From NCBI GenBank assembly GCA_040222185.1, contig JAVKDP010000096.1, positions 1-24,799 on the forward strand: 24,799 nt of DNA, written 5' to 3'. Below are positions 1 through 7,511 of this stretch, piece after piece. Origin of the DNA: JAVKDP01 sp040222185 (GTDB lineage: Bacteria; Bacteroidota; Rhodothermia; Balneolales; Balneolaceae). The position numbers and the translations under genes are program-made. A model generated the notes under the pieces. That model saw only the letters and a list, made by a program, of their open reading frames with translations, was not told where the DNA came from and ran no database searches. Position 1 is the stretch's first letter. Each line of letters starts with the position of its first letter.

Positions 1-1
1 T

Positions 2-445
2 TCAAAGGTTCCACTGCACAGTTTCTCAGGTACTTCGAATACATTAACAGGGCTTATCAACTTAGCGGACAGTACCGTTGATTTCTACCTTGATCTCGAG
101 ACGTTGGATACAGGAAACGGAAAACGAGATAAGGACATGAAACTAACACTGGATACCAAAAATCATCCATATGGTGAGTTTTTTGGTAAACTTACTTCTG
201 ATTTCGATCAAAATAGTATGGTTGAACAAGAAGTAACGGTAGAAGGGGTGTTCAAAATTCATGGCAAGGAAAAAGAAGTTCTGGTTGAAGGAACACTAAG
301 GCCTGATGGTGAAGCTCTTCATCTTAAAGCCAGCTGGATTCTGAACCTGGATGATTATGACATAGTACCTCCCAAGCTTTTGTTTATCAAAGTAGACCAG
401 GCACAGGAAATTGAAATCAATGCCATACTAGCTATTAAGGAGTAA
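2..445 (+). CDS. YceI-like domain protein (5' end outside window)
   Basis: The reading frame is open from the first bases of the window, so the N terminus, including any signal peptide, is missing. The visible 147 residues have the pattern of the YceI/lipocalin-like fold. They begin with a SFSGTS...LTGLINLADS strand pair, continue through the charged GNGKRDKDMK segment and HPYGEF, and reach FKIHGKEKEV before the late strands. YceI proteins are exported beta-barrels that bind long polyprenoid-type lipids; their role is often uncertain. The stop lies 5 bases before the next gene, which encodes a DUF5777 outer-membrane barrel. The two are almost certainly co-transcribed, and this pairing recurs in Bacteroidota-like genomes as far as I know. 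The family call is by motif recognition only, and no catalytic residue is expected. Confidence 0.75.
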   Translation, partial: SKVPLHSFSGTSNTLTGLINLADSTVDFYLDLETLDTGNGKRDKDMKLTLDTKNHPYGEFFGKLTSDFDQNSMVEQEVTVEGVFKIHGKEKEVLVEGTLRPDGEALHLKASWILNLDDYDIVPPKLLFIKVDQAQEIEINAILAIKE

Positions 446-450
446 ATCTC

Positions 451-1305
451 ATGAATAAGTCGCTCAGCCTTTTATTAATCCTGATTTTTAGTGCCCAGAC
501 CGCTTTTGCCCAGATGGAGAGAAGGCGCACTATAACCGATGAACCCGAAGAGGTTTTTTTGACCATGTCGCTGATAACGATGGCCACTACGTCAAATCTT
601 GAGCGCAAAAACATGAACAGTACCATCATGCATAACTTTGGTTTGGTATCGGGTGGAATCGATGACTTCTGGGGCTTGGATAATGGAGCAGCAGTACGTT
701 TAGGTATTGATTATGGTATCACAGATAAACTTTCTGTAGGTATAGGGCGAACCAGCCGCGAAGATAACGTGGACCTTAGTATTAAGTACACAGTGCTTAA
801 CCAGATGAAATCAGGTAAAACCCCAGTTGAAGTAGCTATTAAAGGCGATATTGGAATAAATACCCAGAAAGAAAGCCGCTTTGATTTTACTTTCCAGGAA
901 CGGCTGAACTCATTTGCATCGATTATGGTAGCTAGAAAATTCAGTGATTCTTTCAGTTTTCAGGTAGCGCCGATGATTTCACATTTTTCGACGGTAGTGA
1001 TTGAGACAGAAGGTCAACAGATCGAGCATACCCATATGGGTTCAGGCTTTGGTGGTGAGATCCGGTTGAATAATAAACACTCGTTTTCATTTGAATATTA
1101 CCTGGTTTTTGGAGATCGAACAGCAGGGACTAAGAACCCTGCGGCACTTTCCTGGCAGGTTGATACCGGCGGACATGTATTCCAAATGTTCATTATGAGC
1201 GGAACCTGGTTTACCGAGCAGCACTTGCTAGCCAGGACAAGAACTGATTTCTTTGCTCCTGATTTCAGGATTGGGTTTAATGTAAATCGCGTGTTTGGGC
1301 TCTGA
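451..1305 (+). CDS. DUF5777-family outer-membrane beta-barrel protein
   Basis: This 284-residue protein has a clear signal peptide (MNKSLSLLLILIFSAQTAFA, cleavage before QMERR). The body alternates short amphipathic strands typical of a beta-barrel, for example AAVRLGIDYGITDKLSVGIG, and the MHNFG/LDNGAAVRLGIDYG segment is characteristic of DUF5777. The last residue is not aromatic (it ends RVFGL), although F-rich strands precede it. A good ribosome-binding site (AAGGAG) lies at the end of the YceI gene 5 bases upstream, so the two form an operon. No enzymatic function is known for the family, and I infer an outer-membrane location. The first 150-bp repeat element begins 18 bases after the stop and may form the 3' end of the transcript. 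Confidence 0.75.
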   Translation: MNKSLSLLLILIFSAQTAFAQMERRRTITDEPEEVFLTMSLITMATTSNLERKNMNSTIMHNFGLVSGGIDDFWGLDNGAAVRLGIDYGITDKLSVGIGRTSREDNVDLSIKYTVLNQMKSGKTPVEVAIKGDIGINTQKESRFDFTFQERLNSFASIMVARKFSDSFSFQVAPMISHFSTVVIETEGQQIEHTHMGSGFGGEIRLNNKHSFSFEYYLVFGDRTAGTKNPAALSWQVDTGGHVFQMFIMSGTWFTEQHLLARTRTDFFAPDFRIGFNVNRVFGL

Positions 1306-1323
1306 CCCAGAATTTCTGTTTAT

Positions 1324-1473
1324 GTCATCGCGAGGAGCCTTGAGTTAGGTTTCAGGTTTATGAGTAATTCGACGCGGCGATCTCCCTATCAAGGCCCCTA
1401 AACCTGTTCCATGAGGTTGCTTCGTCGAAAGCATTCTTTGTAGGTTTTTAATCACCAGGCTCCTCGCAATGAC
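1324..1473 (+). repeat. 150-bp inverted-repeat-bounded element, copy A
   Basis: The left arm starts GTCATCGCGAGGAGCC and the right arm is GGCTCCTCGCAATGAC, which are reverse complements with one mismatch. Inside lies a second inverted pair, TCGACGCGGCGATCTC and GAGGTTGCTTCGTCGA. The unit is followed by GGGCTTTG and a T run. It starts 18 bases after the DUF5777 stop. This is the first of seven same-orientation copies in the window, and copy B follows 16 bases downstream as a tandem. Confidence 0.92.
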
Positions 1474-1489
1474 GGGCTTTGTTTTTTTT

Positions 1490-1638
1490 GTCGTCGCGAG
1501 GAGCCTAAGCTTGAGTTCAGGTTTACGAATTCTTCGACGCGGCGATCTCCCTATCAAGGCCCCTAAACCTATTTCACGAGATTGCTTCGTCGAAAGCATT
1601 CTTTGTAGGTTTTTAATCACCAGGCTCCTCGCAATGAC
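1490..1638 (+). repeat. 150-bp inverted-repeat-bounded element, copy B
   Basis: This copy is in tandem with copy A, in the same orientation. Its right half is nearly identical to that of copy A from GCTTCGTCGAAAGC to the right terminus. The left arm has drifted (GTCGTCGCGAGGAGCC), while the right arm GGCTCCTCGCAATGAC is intact. It ends 10 bases from the stop codon of the minus-strand GIY-YIG gene and so forms that gene's left border. Confidence 0.92.
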
Positions 1639-1648
1639 GAGATTTGAG

Positions 1649-1951
1649 TTAATGAGGAAGAATTTGCTGAAATAAATCCTCCCATTCCGGATTGATGCTA
1701 TTTATTAACTCAAGCTTTCTTTTCCTGGAACCTGTTTTAATTTGCTTCTCTCTTTTAATTGCAGCCTCCGGTTCCCCTACTTCTTCATAGTAAACCAGTT
1801 TATTTACATTATATCTTGCAGTGAACCCTTTTATTAATTTATTCTGATGCTGGATCATCCTGTTCACTAGGTCGCTTGTTACTCCTGTGTAAAGCACAGT
1901 ATGATGCTTATTCGTTAGTATGTAAACATATAGTGACCTCTCTTCTCTCAT
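1649..1951 (-). CDS. GIY-YIG nuclease family protein (YhbQ/UPF0213-like)
   Basis: This 100-residue, single-domain protein of normal family length has YVYIL (residues 8-12) and LYTGVTSDL (20-28) as the GIY and YIG strands. The conserved Arg31 and His35 follow (NRMIQHQ). The family's C-terminal part is also present: EAAIKREKQIK, with Glu68 the likely metal-binding residue, then a basic stretch and NPEWEDL. GIY-YIG enzymes nick or cut DNA using one metal ion, but the cellular role of this short stand-alone family is not settled. It starts at the only suitable ATG and has no strong Shine-Dalgarno site. The gene lies alone between repeat copies B and C, 10 bases from B at its 3' end and 25 bases from C at its 5' end. 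That suggests a link with the repeats, either as passenger or as maintenance factor. Confidence 0.9.
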   Translation of the reverse strand: MREERSLYVYILTNKHHTVLYTGVTSDLVNRMIQHQNKLIKGFTARYNVNKLVYYEEVGEPEAAIKREKQIKTGSRKRKLELINSINPEWEDLFQQILPH

Positions 1952-1976
1952 GGCTTAAAATACAAAAAAAATAATC

Positions 1977-2127
1977 CTCATCGCGAGGAGCCACGAGTTA
2001 GGTCTATAGGTTTATGAGTCCTTCGACGCGGCGATCTCCCCGTCAACGCCACGAAGCTTGTTCTATGAGATTGCTTCGTCGAAAGCCTTCTTTGTTGGTT
2101 TTTAATCACCAGGCTCCTCGCAATGAC
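1977..2127 (+). repeat. 150-bp inverted-repeat-bounded element, copy C
   Basis: This copy starts CTCATCGCGAGGAGCC and ends GGCTCCTCGCAATGAC, followed by GGGCTTTGTTTTT. The internal arms are CGACGCGGCGATCTCC and GAGATTGCTTCGTCG. The central part is the most diverged of the set (CCCGTCAACGCCACGAAGC). It lies between the 5' end of the GIY-YIG gene and the 3' end of the DUF2911 gene, both on the minus strand. Confidence 0.92.
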
Positions 2128-2161
2128 GGGCTTTGTTTTTCACCTACATCAACTTAGAGAG

Positions 2162-3235
2162 TCAAAGTTCAATATCCAGGACTCTGGCCCAGAATTGAAC
2201 ACTCCGTTTTTCCTGTTCAGAGTCAGCGTTTTGCATTGCTTTTTCCATGCTCTGTTCAACCATCGTAGTTTCGCCCAGCCTGAAATAAACCCGGGCCATC
2301 CTGGTGTAAGGTGGTACTTCATTGGGGTATTGTTCGGCATGAAGTCTAAAGACTTCCAGGGCTTTGAGAGGTTTATCAAAAATTCCAAGTAGTTCAGCTC
2401 CATATACTCCCAATTTATAGGATGTAGCCTTTTCAAGGGCTTTATTAAGAAAGTCTTTGCTTTCTTTTTCTCTCCCCAGAAGTTTCAGGATATCAGACTT
2501 GACCATCAGGTTCTCAAACTTTTCTTCTTGTTGAATGGATACATTTATCCATTCCAAAGCTTCATCCAGGTTGGTTTCATGAGCCATACAAAACATGGCA
2601 GCTTCCCAGCGTCCGTACCATTCGAAACGGGGGAGGTGCCTAAGGTTTTTGTTTCTAAAATTAGCAATGGTGCTTTCAATCATTGGCACATCTACATTAA
2701 ATGTAATTTTTTTTCCGGCCCAATCAAGATGAACCAGGGTCTGCGACTGGTTCAACGGTTCGAAGTAATACATTAGAGCTTCTCTGTGATCAACAGGACT
2801 AACTGCTGCTTTTACCCGAAGTGCGTCCTCTGATTCTTCATAATAGAAACTACCCCAGGAAGTATGATTGGAGGAAAAAATTACAGTGAAATTATCATCT
2901 TCCTCTGGAAGCATATGTAAACCATAAGTGCCTGCATCAAGGTGTTCTCCTTCTATTGTAACTGATGTAGAAAAGGAGATGGTAGTGTTTTGGTTAGCTC
3001 CGGCCCTCCAAACCTGCCCAAAAGGAACAAGCCCACCCCAAATCACTCTGCCATTCGTTCTGGGTCCGTGATATTCAATTCCGATATCGGTAATTCCTAC
3101 CTGTTGGCTAACGGAAGCACCCTGGCTTACATTCGGACGCTCAACTCCACTGCGATGTGATAATTGAGCTGAAATTTCTAAAGGAACAGTGCAAAAAATC
3201 AGAAATGAAAGAGTATTAAAAATCGATTTATTCAT
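2162..3235 (-). CDS. Secreted DUF2911 domain protein with C-terminal TPR-like repeats
   Basis: This 357-residue protein starts with a signal peptide (cleavage near EISAQ, residue 24). Residues ~30-180 match DUF2911. The hallmark segments are RPNVSQGASVSQQVG, the IEYHGPRTNGRVIWG core, FGQVWRAGANQNTTI and HTSWGSFYY. Residues ~195-355 are helical pairs resembling tetratricopeptide repeats (AAMFCMAHETNLDEALEWIN, VFRLHAEQYPNEVPPYTRMARVYF, read as separate helices), as in other long DUF2911 proteins. The function is unknown; the TPR part suggests protein contacts in the periplasm. It stands alone on its strand: copy C lies 34 bases beyond its stop and the upstream region is divergent. The start is the only ATG that gives a signal peptide. 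Confidence 0.85.
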   Translation of the reverse strand: MNKSIFNTLSFLIFCTVPLEISAQLSHRSGVERPNVSQGASVSQQVGITDIGIEYHGPRTNGRVIWGGLVPFGQVWRAGANQNTTISFSTSVTIEGEHLDAGTYGLHMLPEEDDNFTVIFSSNHTSWGSFYYEESEDALRVKAAVSPVDHREALMYYFEPLNQSQTLVHLDWAGKKITFNVDVPMIESTIANFRNKNLRHLPRFEWYGRWEAAMFCMAHETNLDEALEWINVSIQQEEKFENLMVKSDILKLLGREKESKDFLNKALEKATSYKLGVYGAELLGIFDKPLKALEVFRLHAEQYPNEVPPYTRMARVYFRLGETTMVEQSMEKAMQNADSEQEKRSVQFWARVLDIEL

Positions 3236-3642
3236 TGAATTACAATTAGGATCGTTGGGTCGGAGTATACTTGACTAAATATCATACCGTGAGTGCTTAT
3301 TTTGACTTCTATTTATGTGAATATCTCAGAGTTTTATGCGAACTAGCAGGACGCTTGCGCTAGAATGAAAAACTGGTAGTCATCACGAGAAGCCACAAGT
3401 TAGGTCTTTAGGTTTGTGAGCCCTTCGACGCGGCGATCTCCCTACCAACGTTCCTAAACCTGTTCCATGAGATTGCTTCGACGAAAGCATTCTTTGTAGG
3501 TTTTTAATCATAGGGCTCCTCGCAATGACAAGTTTCATCAGGCACCTACATTCATAGAGCAACTCTTCACATTTCTATTAGTGGATTCTACATAAAATCG
3601 TCCATACTGAAGTCTTGGAGAGGGATATTGAACGAAAAAAAG
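3236..3642. other. Intergenic region between divergent genes, holding repeat copy D
   Basis: No gene is seen. The region should hold the promoters of the minus-strand DUF2911 gene and the plus-strand secreted-protein operon. It contains a CTTGCGCTAG version of the short companion motif at about 3352-3363 and repeat copy D at 3379-3529. I could not pick out a convincing promoter. Confidence 0.6.
3379..3529 (+). repeat. 150-bp inverted-repeat-bounded element, copy D
   Basis: The left arm is degraded (GTCATCACGAGAAGCC), but the right arm GGGCTCCTCGCAATGAC is intact. The inner arms are CGACGCGGCGATCTCC and GAGATTGCTTCGACG. Unlike copies A, B, C, E and F, it lies between divergent gene starts, so it cannot simply be a 3' transcription terminator. 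No GGGCTTTGT tail follows this copy. Confidence 0.9.
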
Positions 3643-4209
3643 ATGAAGACAGTACTCCTAAGCTTACTAATATTATCCATAAACGGCCTTATTAATGCAC
3701 AGGAAAATCCTCTTGAGCAATTAAGTCATTATATCGGAACATGGGGACCACCACCTGGCGATCCTATAATAGAAAGAGATCCAAAACTAAAAGATTTGAA
3801 GGTCATCGATTTTGAATGGGGAGTAGACAAAAGAGTTATTTGGTCAAAGACAGGGATTTACCCTGACGGCGAAGAAGCGGTCGTATTCTCGGAAGGGATG
3901 ATTACCTATAATCCTACCTCAAAGAAACTTGAATGGTTGGAATACCAGATAATGAACGAGATTCTCTTTGAAGGGGAGTACTCAGTACTTGAAGGGAATA
4001 AAGTACAGCGAATATACACGGTGTATTATGCTGAAGGGTATAAAGAAATTCCTTACCCGGAGCTTGAAGGCTGGACCAGAAAATTCAAAGAGACTTTTAT
4101 ACCTACCTCAGACGATGGTATTGACTGGATAACCGAAGCCTGGATAGATGGGAAGTGGGTAGAGCACGGACAAAGAGGGGTAGATTTTAAAGCGGTAAGA
4201 GATAAATAA
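3643..4209 (+). CDS. Small secreted protein with lipocalin-like GTW motif, function unknown
   Basis: From the ATG at 3643 this is a 188-residue exported protein with signal peptide MKTVLLSLLILSINGLINA. An in-frame TTG at 3628 adds MNEKK and lies 4 bases after GGAGAGGGA, a better ribosome-binding site, so the longer form is possible. After the signal comes LSHYIGTWGPPPGD, whose GTW recalls the first strand of lipocalin-like or DUF1579/DUF6265-type barrels. The rest alternates strands rich in Trp, Tyr and acidic residues. I do not recognise the exact family, and a small periplasmic ligand-binding barrel is an inference. The next two genes follow on the same strand at 36- and 35-base intervals, so the three probably form an operon. 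Confidence 0.7.
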   Translation: MKTVLLSLLILSINGLINAQENPLEQLSHYIGTWGPPPGDPIIERDPKLKDLKVIDFEWGVDKRVIWSKTGIYPDGEEAVVFSEGMITYNPTSKKLEWLEYQIMNEILFEGEYSVLEGNKVQRIYTVYYAEGYKEIPYPELEGWTRKFKETFIPTSDDGIDWITEAWIDGKWVEHGQRGVDFKAVRDK

Positions 4210-4245
4210 TCTGTTGAAATCAAAAAACATTAAAAAACTATTCCT

Positions 4246-4794
4246 ATGCACATTAACTATCGTACTTGCCTGCTACTAATCCTGGCGATTCTATTCAAAA
4301 GCCCTGGAATTATGGGCTTTCAGGCTGGTTTATCCAGTGAGAAGGAGATGATCAACTTCATGGTAGGAGGTACCTGGGTTTCTGAAAATCCCAATAACAC
4401 AGGAGAACCAGAAGATTACAGCAGTTTCTTTATGAAATTCGAAAACTGGCACGATCAAAACTCAATACTGGGATCTATTTACGGTATCAAAAACAACAGT
4501 GATACAACCGGGCTGATGGAGGTTTGGAATTTTGTTGACCCCACTATGGATGGTATTCGATTAATACAGCGAACGGCCTGGTCAGAGTTTAGTGAAGGTA
4601 CCATCAATTTATACCAGGGAAAGCATTTAGATATACGATTCAAGTCAACTACTGCAGATGGACAGGTCTATTACACGAAAGATATCCACTATAAAGAGTC
4701 GCAAGATAAACTAAGAGCAGAGACCTTCCATAGAAGGAGTGAGAACGAGGAATGGCAAAAAGCGGGCGAATCAGTATGGATCAGGAAAAGGTAG
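4246..4794 (+). CDS. Second small secreted GTW-motif protein, function unknown
   Basis: This 182-residue protein has a signal peptide (MHINYRTCLLLILAILF..., probable cleavage around GFQA, residues 24-27). The mature part opens with MINFMVGGTWVSEN, placing a GTW motif at the same relative position as in the preceding gene. Strands such as ENWHDQNSILGSIYGI, GLMEVWNFVDP, DGIRLIQRTAW and LDIRFKSTTADGQ follow. This layout resembles DUF1579/DUF6265-type lipocalin-like barrels, but sequence identity to the upstream neighbour looks low. The ATG has no clear Shine-Dalgarno site, and an A-rich leader precedes it. It is the middle gene of the presumed operon ending in a membrane cytochrome c, so a periplasmic role near the electron-transfer protein is possible but unproven. 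Confidence 0.65.
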   Translation: MHINYRTCLLLILAILFKSPGIMGFQAGLSSEKEMINFMVGGTWVSENPNNTGEPEDYSSFFMKFENWHDQNSILGSIYGIKNNSDTTGLMEVWNFVDPTMDGIRLIQRTAWSEFSEGTINLYQGKHLDIRFKSTTADGQVYYTKDIHYKESQDKLRAETFHRRSENEEWQKAGESVWIRKR

Positions 4795-4829
4795 AAGTAT
4801 CGGTTAATTAAATATCAGCGGAAGGGTTT

Positions 4830-5486
4830 ATGGAAGGTTTCATTGTTGTAATTCATGTTTTATTAAATCTTTTATTCACGCTTTATCTTTTAATCATCCT
4901 GATACGCTCATTCTGGTTGATGAGAGATAAAGAAAGACAAACTAGGCTAAAACATAAACTGAGGTATATTGAATGGATATTCCTTTCCCTGATGTTTCTA
5001 ACAGGAGTGTATCCAATACTTGTGCTAGGAACCTTCGATTTATACCACGGAATTAAGATTCTTTTGCTGTGTGGTGTCATCTGGATAATCCGTTTCGATA
5101 AAAGAATTCACTTTACATTGACGAGCCTGGTCAGCATTGCAATGATAGTTCTTATTGGTTTTATATCATTTAAAAAAACGCCGTCACTTAAGTCGCAGGA
5201 TTCCTTTTTTGATACCGCTGATTCAATAAGCTCTGTTGACTTGGATCGTCTTGAAAAGGGAAGGGTGATATTTAATGAACTTTGCTCTGCTTGTCATGGG
5301 ACCGACGGAAAACTAAGAAAATTTGAAGCGGCCGATTTAACTATCACAACCCTGGGTTTGGAGGAAAGGATATCAGTCATAACAAATGGAGCTCCTCTTA
5401 CAGTTATGCCACCATTTAAAAATCAGCTATCAGAAGATGAGATTGAGGCTGTAGCCTCCTTTATAGAAGAGCTGAAGAAGAATTAG
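4830..5486 (+). CDS. Four-TM membrane protein fused to a C-terminal cytochrome c domain
   Basis: This 218-residue protein has about four transmembrane segments (residues ~5-28, 47-69, 72-88, 95-114) followed by a periplasmic cytochrome c domain. That domain has one haem-binding motif, C152-S-A-C155-H156, and a likely axial Met193 in VMPPF. The helix ending LSEDEIEAVASFIEELKK is typical of class I cytochromes c. The membrane part carries scattered histidines (VIHVL, LYHGIK, RIHF) but no arrangement that I can assign as haem b ligands. The role is probably electron transfer at the membrane. GGAAGG just before the ATG serves as ribosome-binding site. Its stop is separated by one base from the stop of the convergent response regulator gene, with no terminator hairpin between. 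Confidence 0.8.
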   Translation: MEGFIVVIHVLLNLLFTLYLLIILIRSFWLMRDKERQTRLKHKLRYIEWIFLSLMFLTGVYPILVLGTFDLYHGIKILLLCGVIWIIRFDKRIHFTLTSLVSIAMIVLIGFISFKKTPSLKSQDSFFDTADSISSVDLDRLEKGRVIFNELCSACHGTDGKLRKFEAADLTITTLGLEERISVITNGAPLTVMPPFKNQLSEDEIEAVASFIEELKKN

Positions 5487-5487
5487 C

Positions 5488-6201
5488 CTAAGCTTCAAAT
5501 GATTTCAGCACTTCAATGACCTTATCTTTGTATTGTCCTCCCAATGGAATCTCCTCTTCACCAATTTCAAGATAGCTGTTGGTGTAAGAACTGATTCTGT
5601 GAAGTGGAACAATGTAGGACCGGTGGACCCGGATAAACCTGGAAGAGGGGAGTACTTTTTCGAGATGGCTTAGCTTTTGATAGCTGATAATAGAACGCCC
5701 GTTTCTGAAAATCCGGACATAATTGCTCAGGCTTTGGATATAAAGTATATCTTCAAATGGAATCTGGATCATTTTATTATCAGCCCTCAGATAGATATAA
5801 TCAGCTTCTACATCTTTTGAACTGGGATTAACATTCTCTTCCAGACTTTTGAGGTTAATAACCTTGTTTACGGACTTAATGAAGCGTTCAAATGAAATAG
5901 GCTTCAGCAAATAATCCACTACGTCCAGTTCAAAACCTTCTATAGCATACTTTCGATAAGCTGTTGTCAGAATGATTTTCGGTGGATTTTTCAGGGTCTT
6001 CAGGAATGACAGGCCATCCAGTTTGGGCATTTCAATATCCAGGAAGATAAGGTCAATGGATCCTTCATTAAGTGAATTGATTGCCCCAACAGCGTCGATA
6101 CATTTGGCTACTAGTGTTAGCTCATTAACCTGCTCTATGTATCTCTCGATTATATTCTGTGCTAGTGCTTCATCATCCACTATAAGGCATTTTAGTTTCA
6201 T
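5488..6201 (-). CDS. LytTR-family DNA-binding response regulator
   Basis: This 237-residue regulator has a receiver domain at residues ~1-120. Its acidic pair is Asp9/Asp10, the phosphoacceptor is Asp55 (FLDIEMP), and Thr80 and Lys100 (LLKP) complete the switch. A LytTR DNA-binding domain follows at ~138-237 (YIYLRADNKMIQIPFEDI, YVRIF, RVHRSYIVP). LytTR proteins bind pairs of ~9-bp direct repeats one to two helical turns apart. The gene starts 3 bases after the stop of the upstream histidine kinase, so the two form one operon and a cognate pair. A candidate LytTR site lies about 60 bases before the PAP2 gene on the other side of the kinase. Confidence 0.95.
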   Translation of the reverse strand: MKLKCLIVDDEALAQNIIERYIEQVNELTLVAKCIDAVGAINSLNEGSIDLIFLDIEMPKLDGLSFLKTLKNPPKIILTTAYRKYAIEGFELDVVDYLLKPISFERFIKSVNKVINLKSLEENVNPSSKDVEADYIYLRADNKMIQIPFEDILYIQSLSNYVRIFRNGRSIISYQKLSHLEKVLPSSRFIRVHRSYIVPLHRISSYTNSYLEIGEEEIPLGGQYKDKVIEVLKSFEA

Positions 6202-6204
6202 GTA

Positions 6205-7266
6205 TTAATCTTCTGGGTTAAGATTAATGATCAGGACGATAGAATAAGAGTCGTCCTTTTTTGTGCAAATCAATTCATGCTTATCAAGGTATAGGAGTTC
6301 AAGCCTCTTTTTAACGTTGAGTATGCCAATTCCACCATTGGATTCGCGTTTCGACTTTTTAGAAGTAACGAATTTAGCCAGGCTATTCTCAAGTTTGAAT
6401 TCCAATACTCCATCAGTAATGGATAAGAAAATTGTTATCCATGCATTTTCGGATTCCTGGTTTACGCCATGTTTAAATGCATTTTCAATGAATGGAAGTA
6501 GAATCATCGGGGGTACATTGATGTCCTTAGTCGAGCCTTCCAGGCTGAAATTACATGTAAACCTTGAGCCATATCTTATTTCCTCTAACTCGATATAACT
6601 CCTGATATAATCTATTTCTTTCTCCAGGGGAACAAAGTCATATTCGGTTTCATAAAGCATGTAGTTCATTAAGTCGGATAGCTTTAGAACTACCTGTTCT
6701 GTTTTTTCAGACTTTTCCTGGGCCAGGCTGTACAAACTGTTTAGAGTGTTAAAGAAGAAGTGGGGGTTTAGCTGGCTTTTGAGAAGTTCGAGTTCGGCTT
6801 GTTTCTTTTCGCGCTCCAGGCTCTCAGTCTTCTTCAACAGAGAAACCCACTTTGAAGTAACAGTGAATCCAATCACAAAGATGAGTGGAAAAGCAATCAC
6901 AACGGTTGTTTGCAAAAGGCTGAATAAAGAGTAATTCCCACTGTTATCCCAGTCAGGAAAAATGTAATACCCAAAATATGACCCTATTAAGAATCTCTGA
7001 ATGAATGCAGCCACTATCAGCGAGAATATCGTCCACCATAAATAGGAGTTATTCTTTCCTTGTGTTAAAAACTTAGGGAGCAGGTAAAAGAAATTGAAAT
7101 AGATAACCACAAGGCGGATGGGGAGGTAAGCCAGTTCAATAAAAAAAGCCTGCTTAAACTCGTTCTGATAGCCCCCCTCGATAACCGTAAAAACGGCAGT
7201 AAAAAGTATCCAGAAGATGATATGGGTAAAAAGAGGTCGAATCTTGAGTTCTTTAAACATGGGCAT
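6205..7266 (-). CDS. LytS/YehU-type sensor histidine kinase
   Basis: This kinase has 353 residues from the ATG at 7266. A TTG at 7281 would add five residues, and a second ATG lies at 7260. Four hydrophobic segments fill residues ~10-140, with no large extracellular domain. A short coiled linker (LEREKKQAELELLKSQ) leads to the His_kinase (PF06580) motif LNPHFFFNTLNSL with phospho-acceptor His169. The ATPase part shows the N-box PFIENAFKHG and the G-box GGIGILNVKKRLELLY. This is the 5TM-less, four-helix form common in Bacteroidota. It passes phosphate to the LytTR regulator encoded 3 bases downstream. The input signal cannot be told from sequence; membrane state is a common guess. Confidence 0.93.
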   Translation of the reverse strand: MPMFKELKIRPLFTHIIFWILFTAVFTVIEGGYQNEFKQAFFIELAYLPIRLVVIYFNFFYLLPKFLTQGKNNSYLWWTIFSLIVAAFIQRFLIGSYFGYYIFPDWDNSGNYSLFSLLQTTVVIAFPLIFVIGFTVTSKWVSLLKKTESLEREKKQAELELLKSQLNPHFFFNTLNSLYSLAQEKSEKTEQVVLKLSDLMNYMLYETEYDFVPLEKEIDYIRSYIELEEIRYGSRFTCNFSLEGSTKDINVPPMILLPFIENAFKHGVNQESENAWITIFLSITDGVLEFKLENSLAKFVTSKKSKRESNGGIGILNVKKRLELLYLDKHELICTKKDDSYSIVLIINLNPED

Positions 7267-7419
7267 TCTGATAATACTCAATCTTGTTCTTATTTGGGCT
7301 TAGGTTCACATCAGTAAAAAGGGAATCCACATAAGTTAAATCATAATTAAGATATAGAGCATAAAGTAATAGCTGCTGTATAAAAAGGAGTGCTCTATAC
7401 TTTTTGTAATAAAACTATT

Positions 7420-7450
7420 CCGGTTGAGTTGTTATAATTTTCCAGTTCAA
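7420..7450 (+). promoter_or_regulatory. Candidate LytTR direct-repeat site upstream of the PAP2 gene
   Basis: CCGGTTGAG (7420-7428) and CCAGTTCAA (7442-7450) are related 9-mers with a 13-base gap, so they start 22 bases apart. This is the geometry known for LytTR regulators such as AgrA and AlgR. The core GTT-N-A is present in both, but outer bases match the general consensus only partly. The site lies between the kinase gene and the PAP2 gene. Confidence 0.35.
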
Positions 7451-7511
7451 AAATACATCTCTTGAAATTGGTTCTTAAAATTGTCTTCTTGTTTAAAATT
7501 TGGATTAGCAC

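Noticed and set aside
1345..1620. 91-residue minus-strand ORF spanning copies A and B
   Set aside because: The protein contains the same ~30-residue block twice (IKNLQRMLSTKQ..., GLGALIGRSPRR) because it is read through the two repeat copies. Similar frames appear in other copies. It is repeat-derived and not a gene.
1469..1675. 68-residue plus-strand ORF in copy B
   Set aside because: It lies within the repeat on the other strand and overlaps the end of the GIY-YIG gene; composition is that of the repeat.
1490..2127. Classical insertion sequence or transposon around the GIY-YIG gene
   Set aside because: The flanking copies are direct, not inverted, to each other. No transposase motif or target duplication was seen, and the same element occurs elsewhere without the gene.
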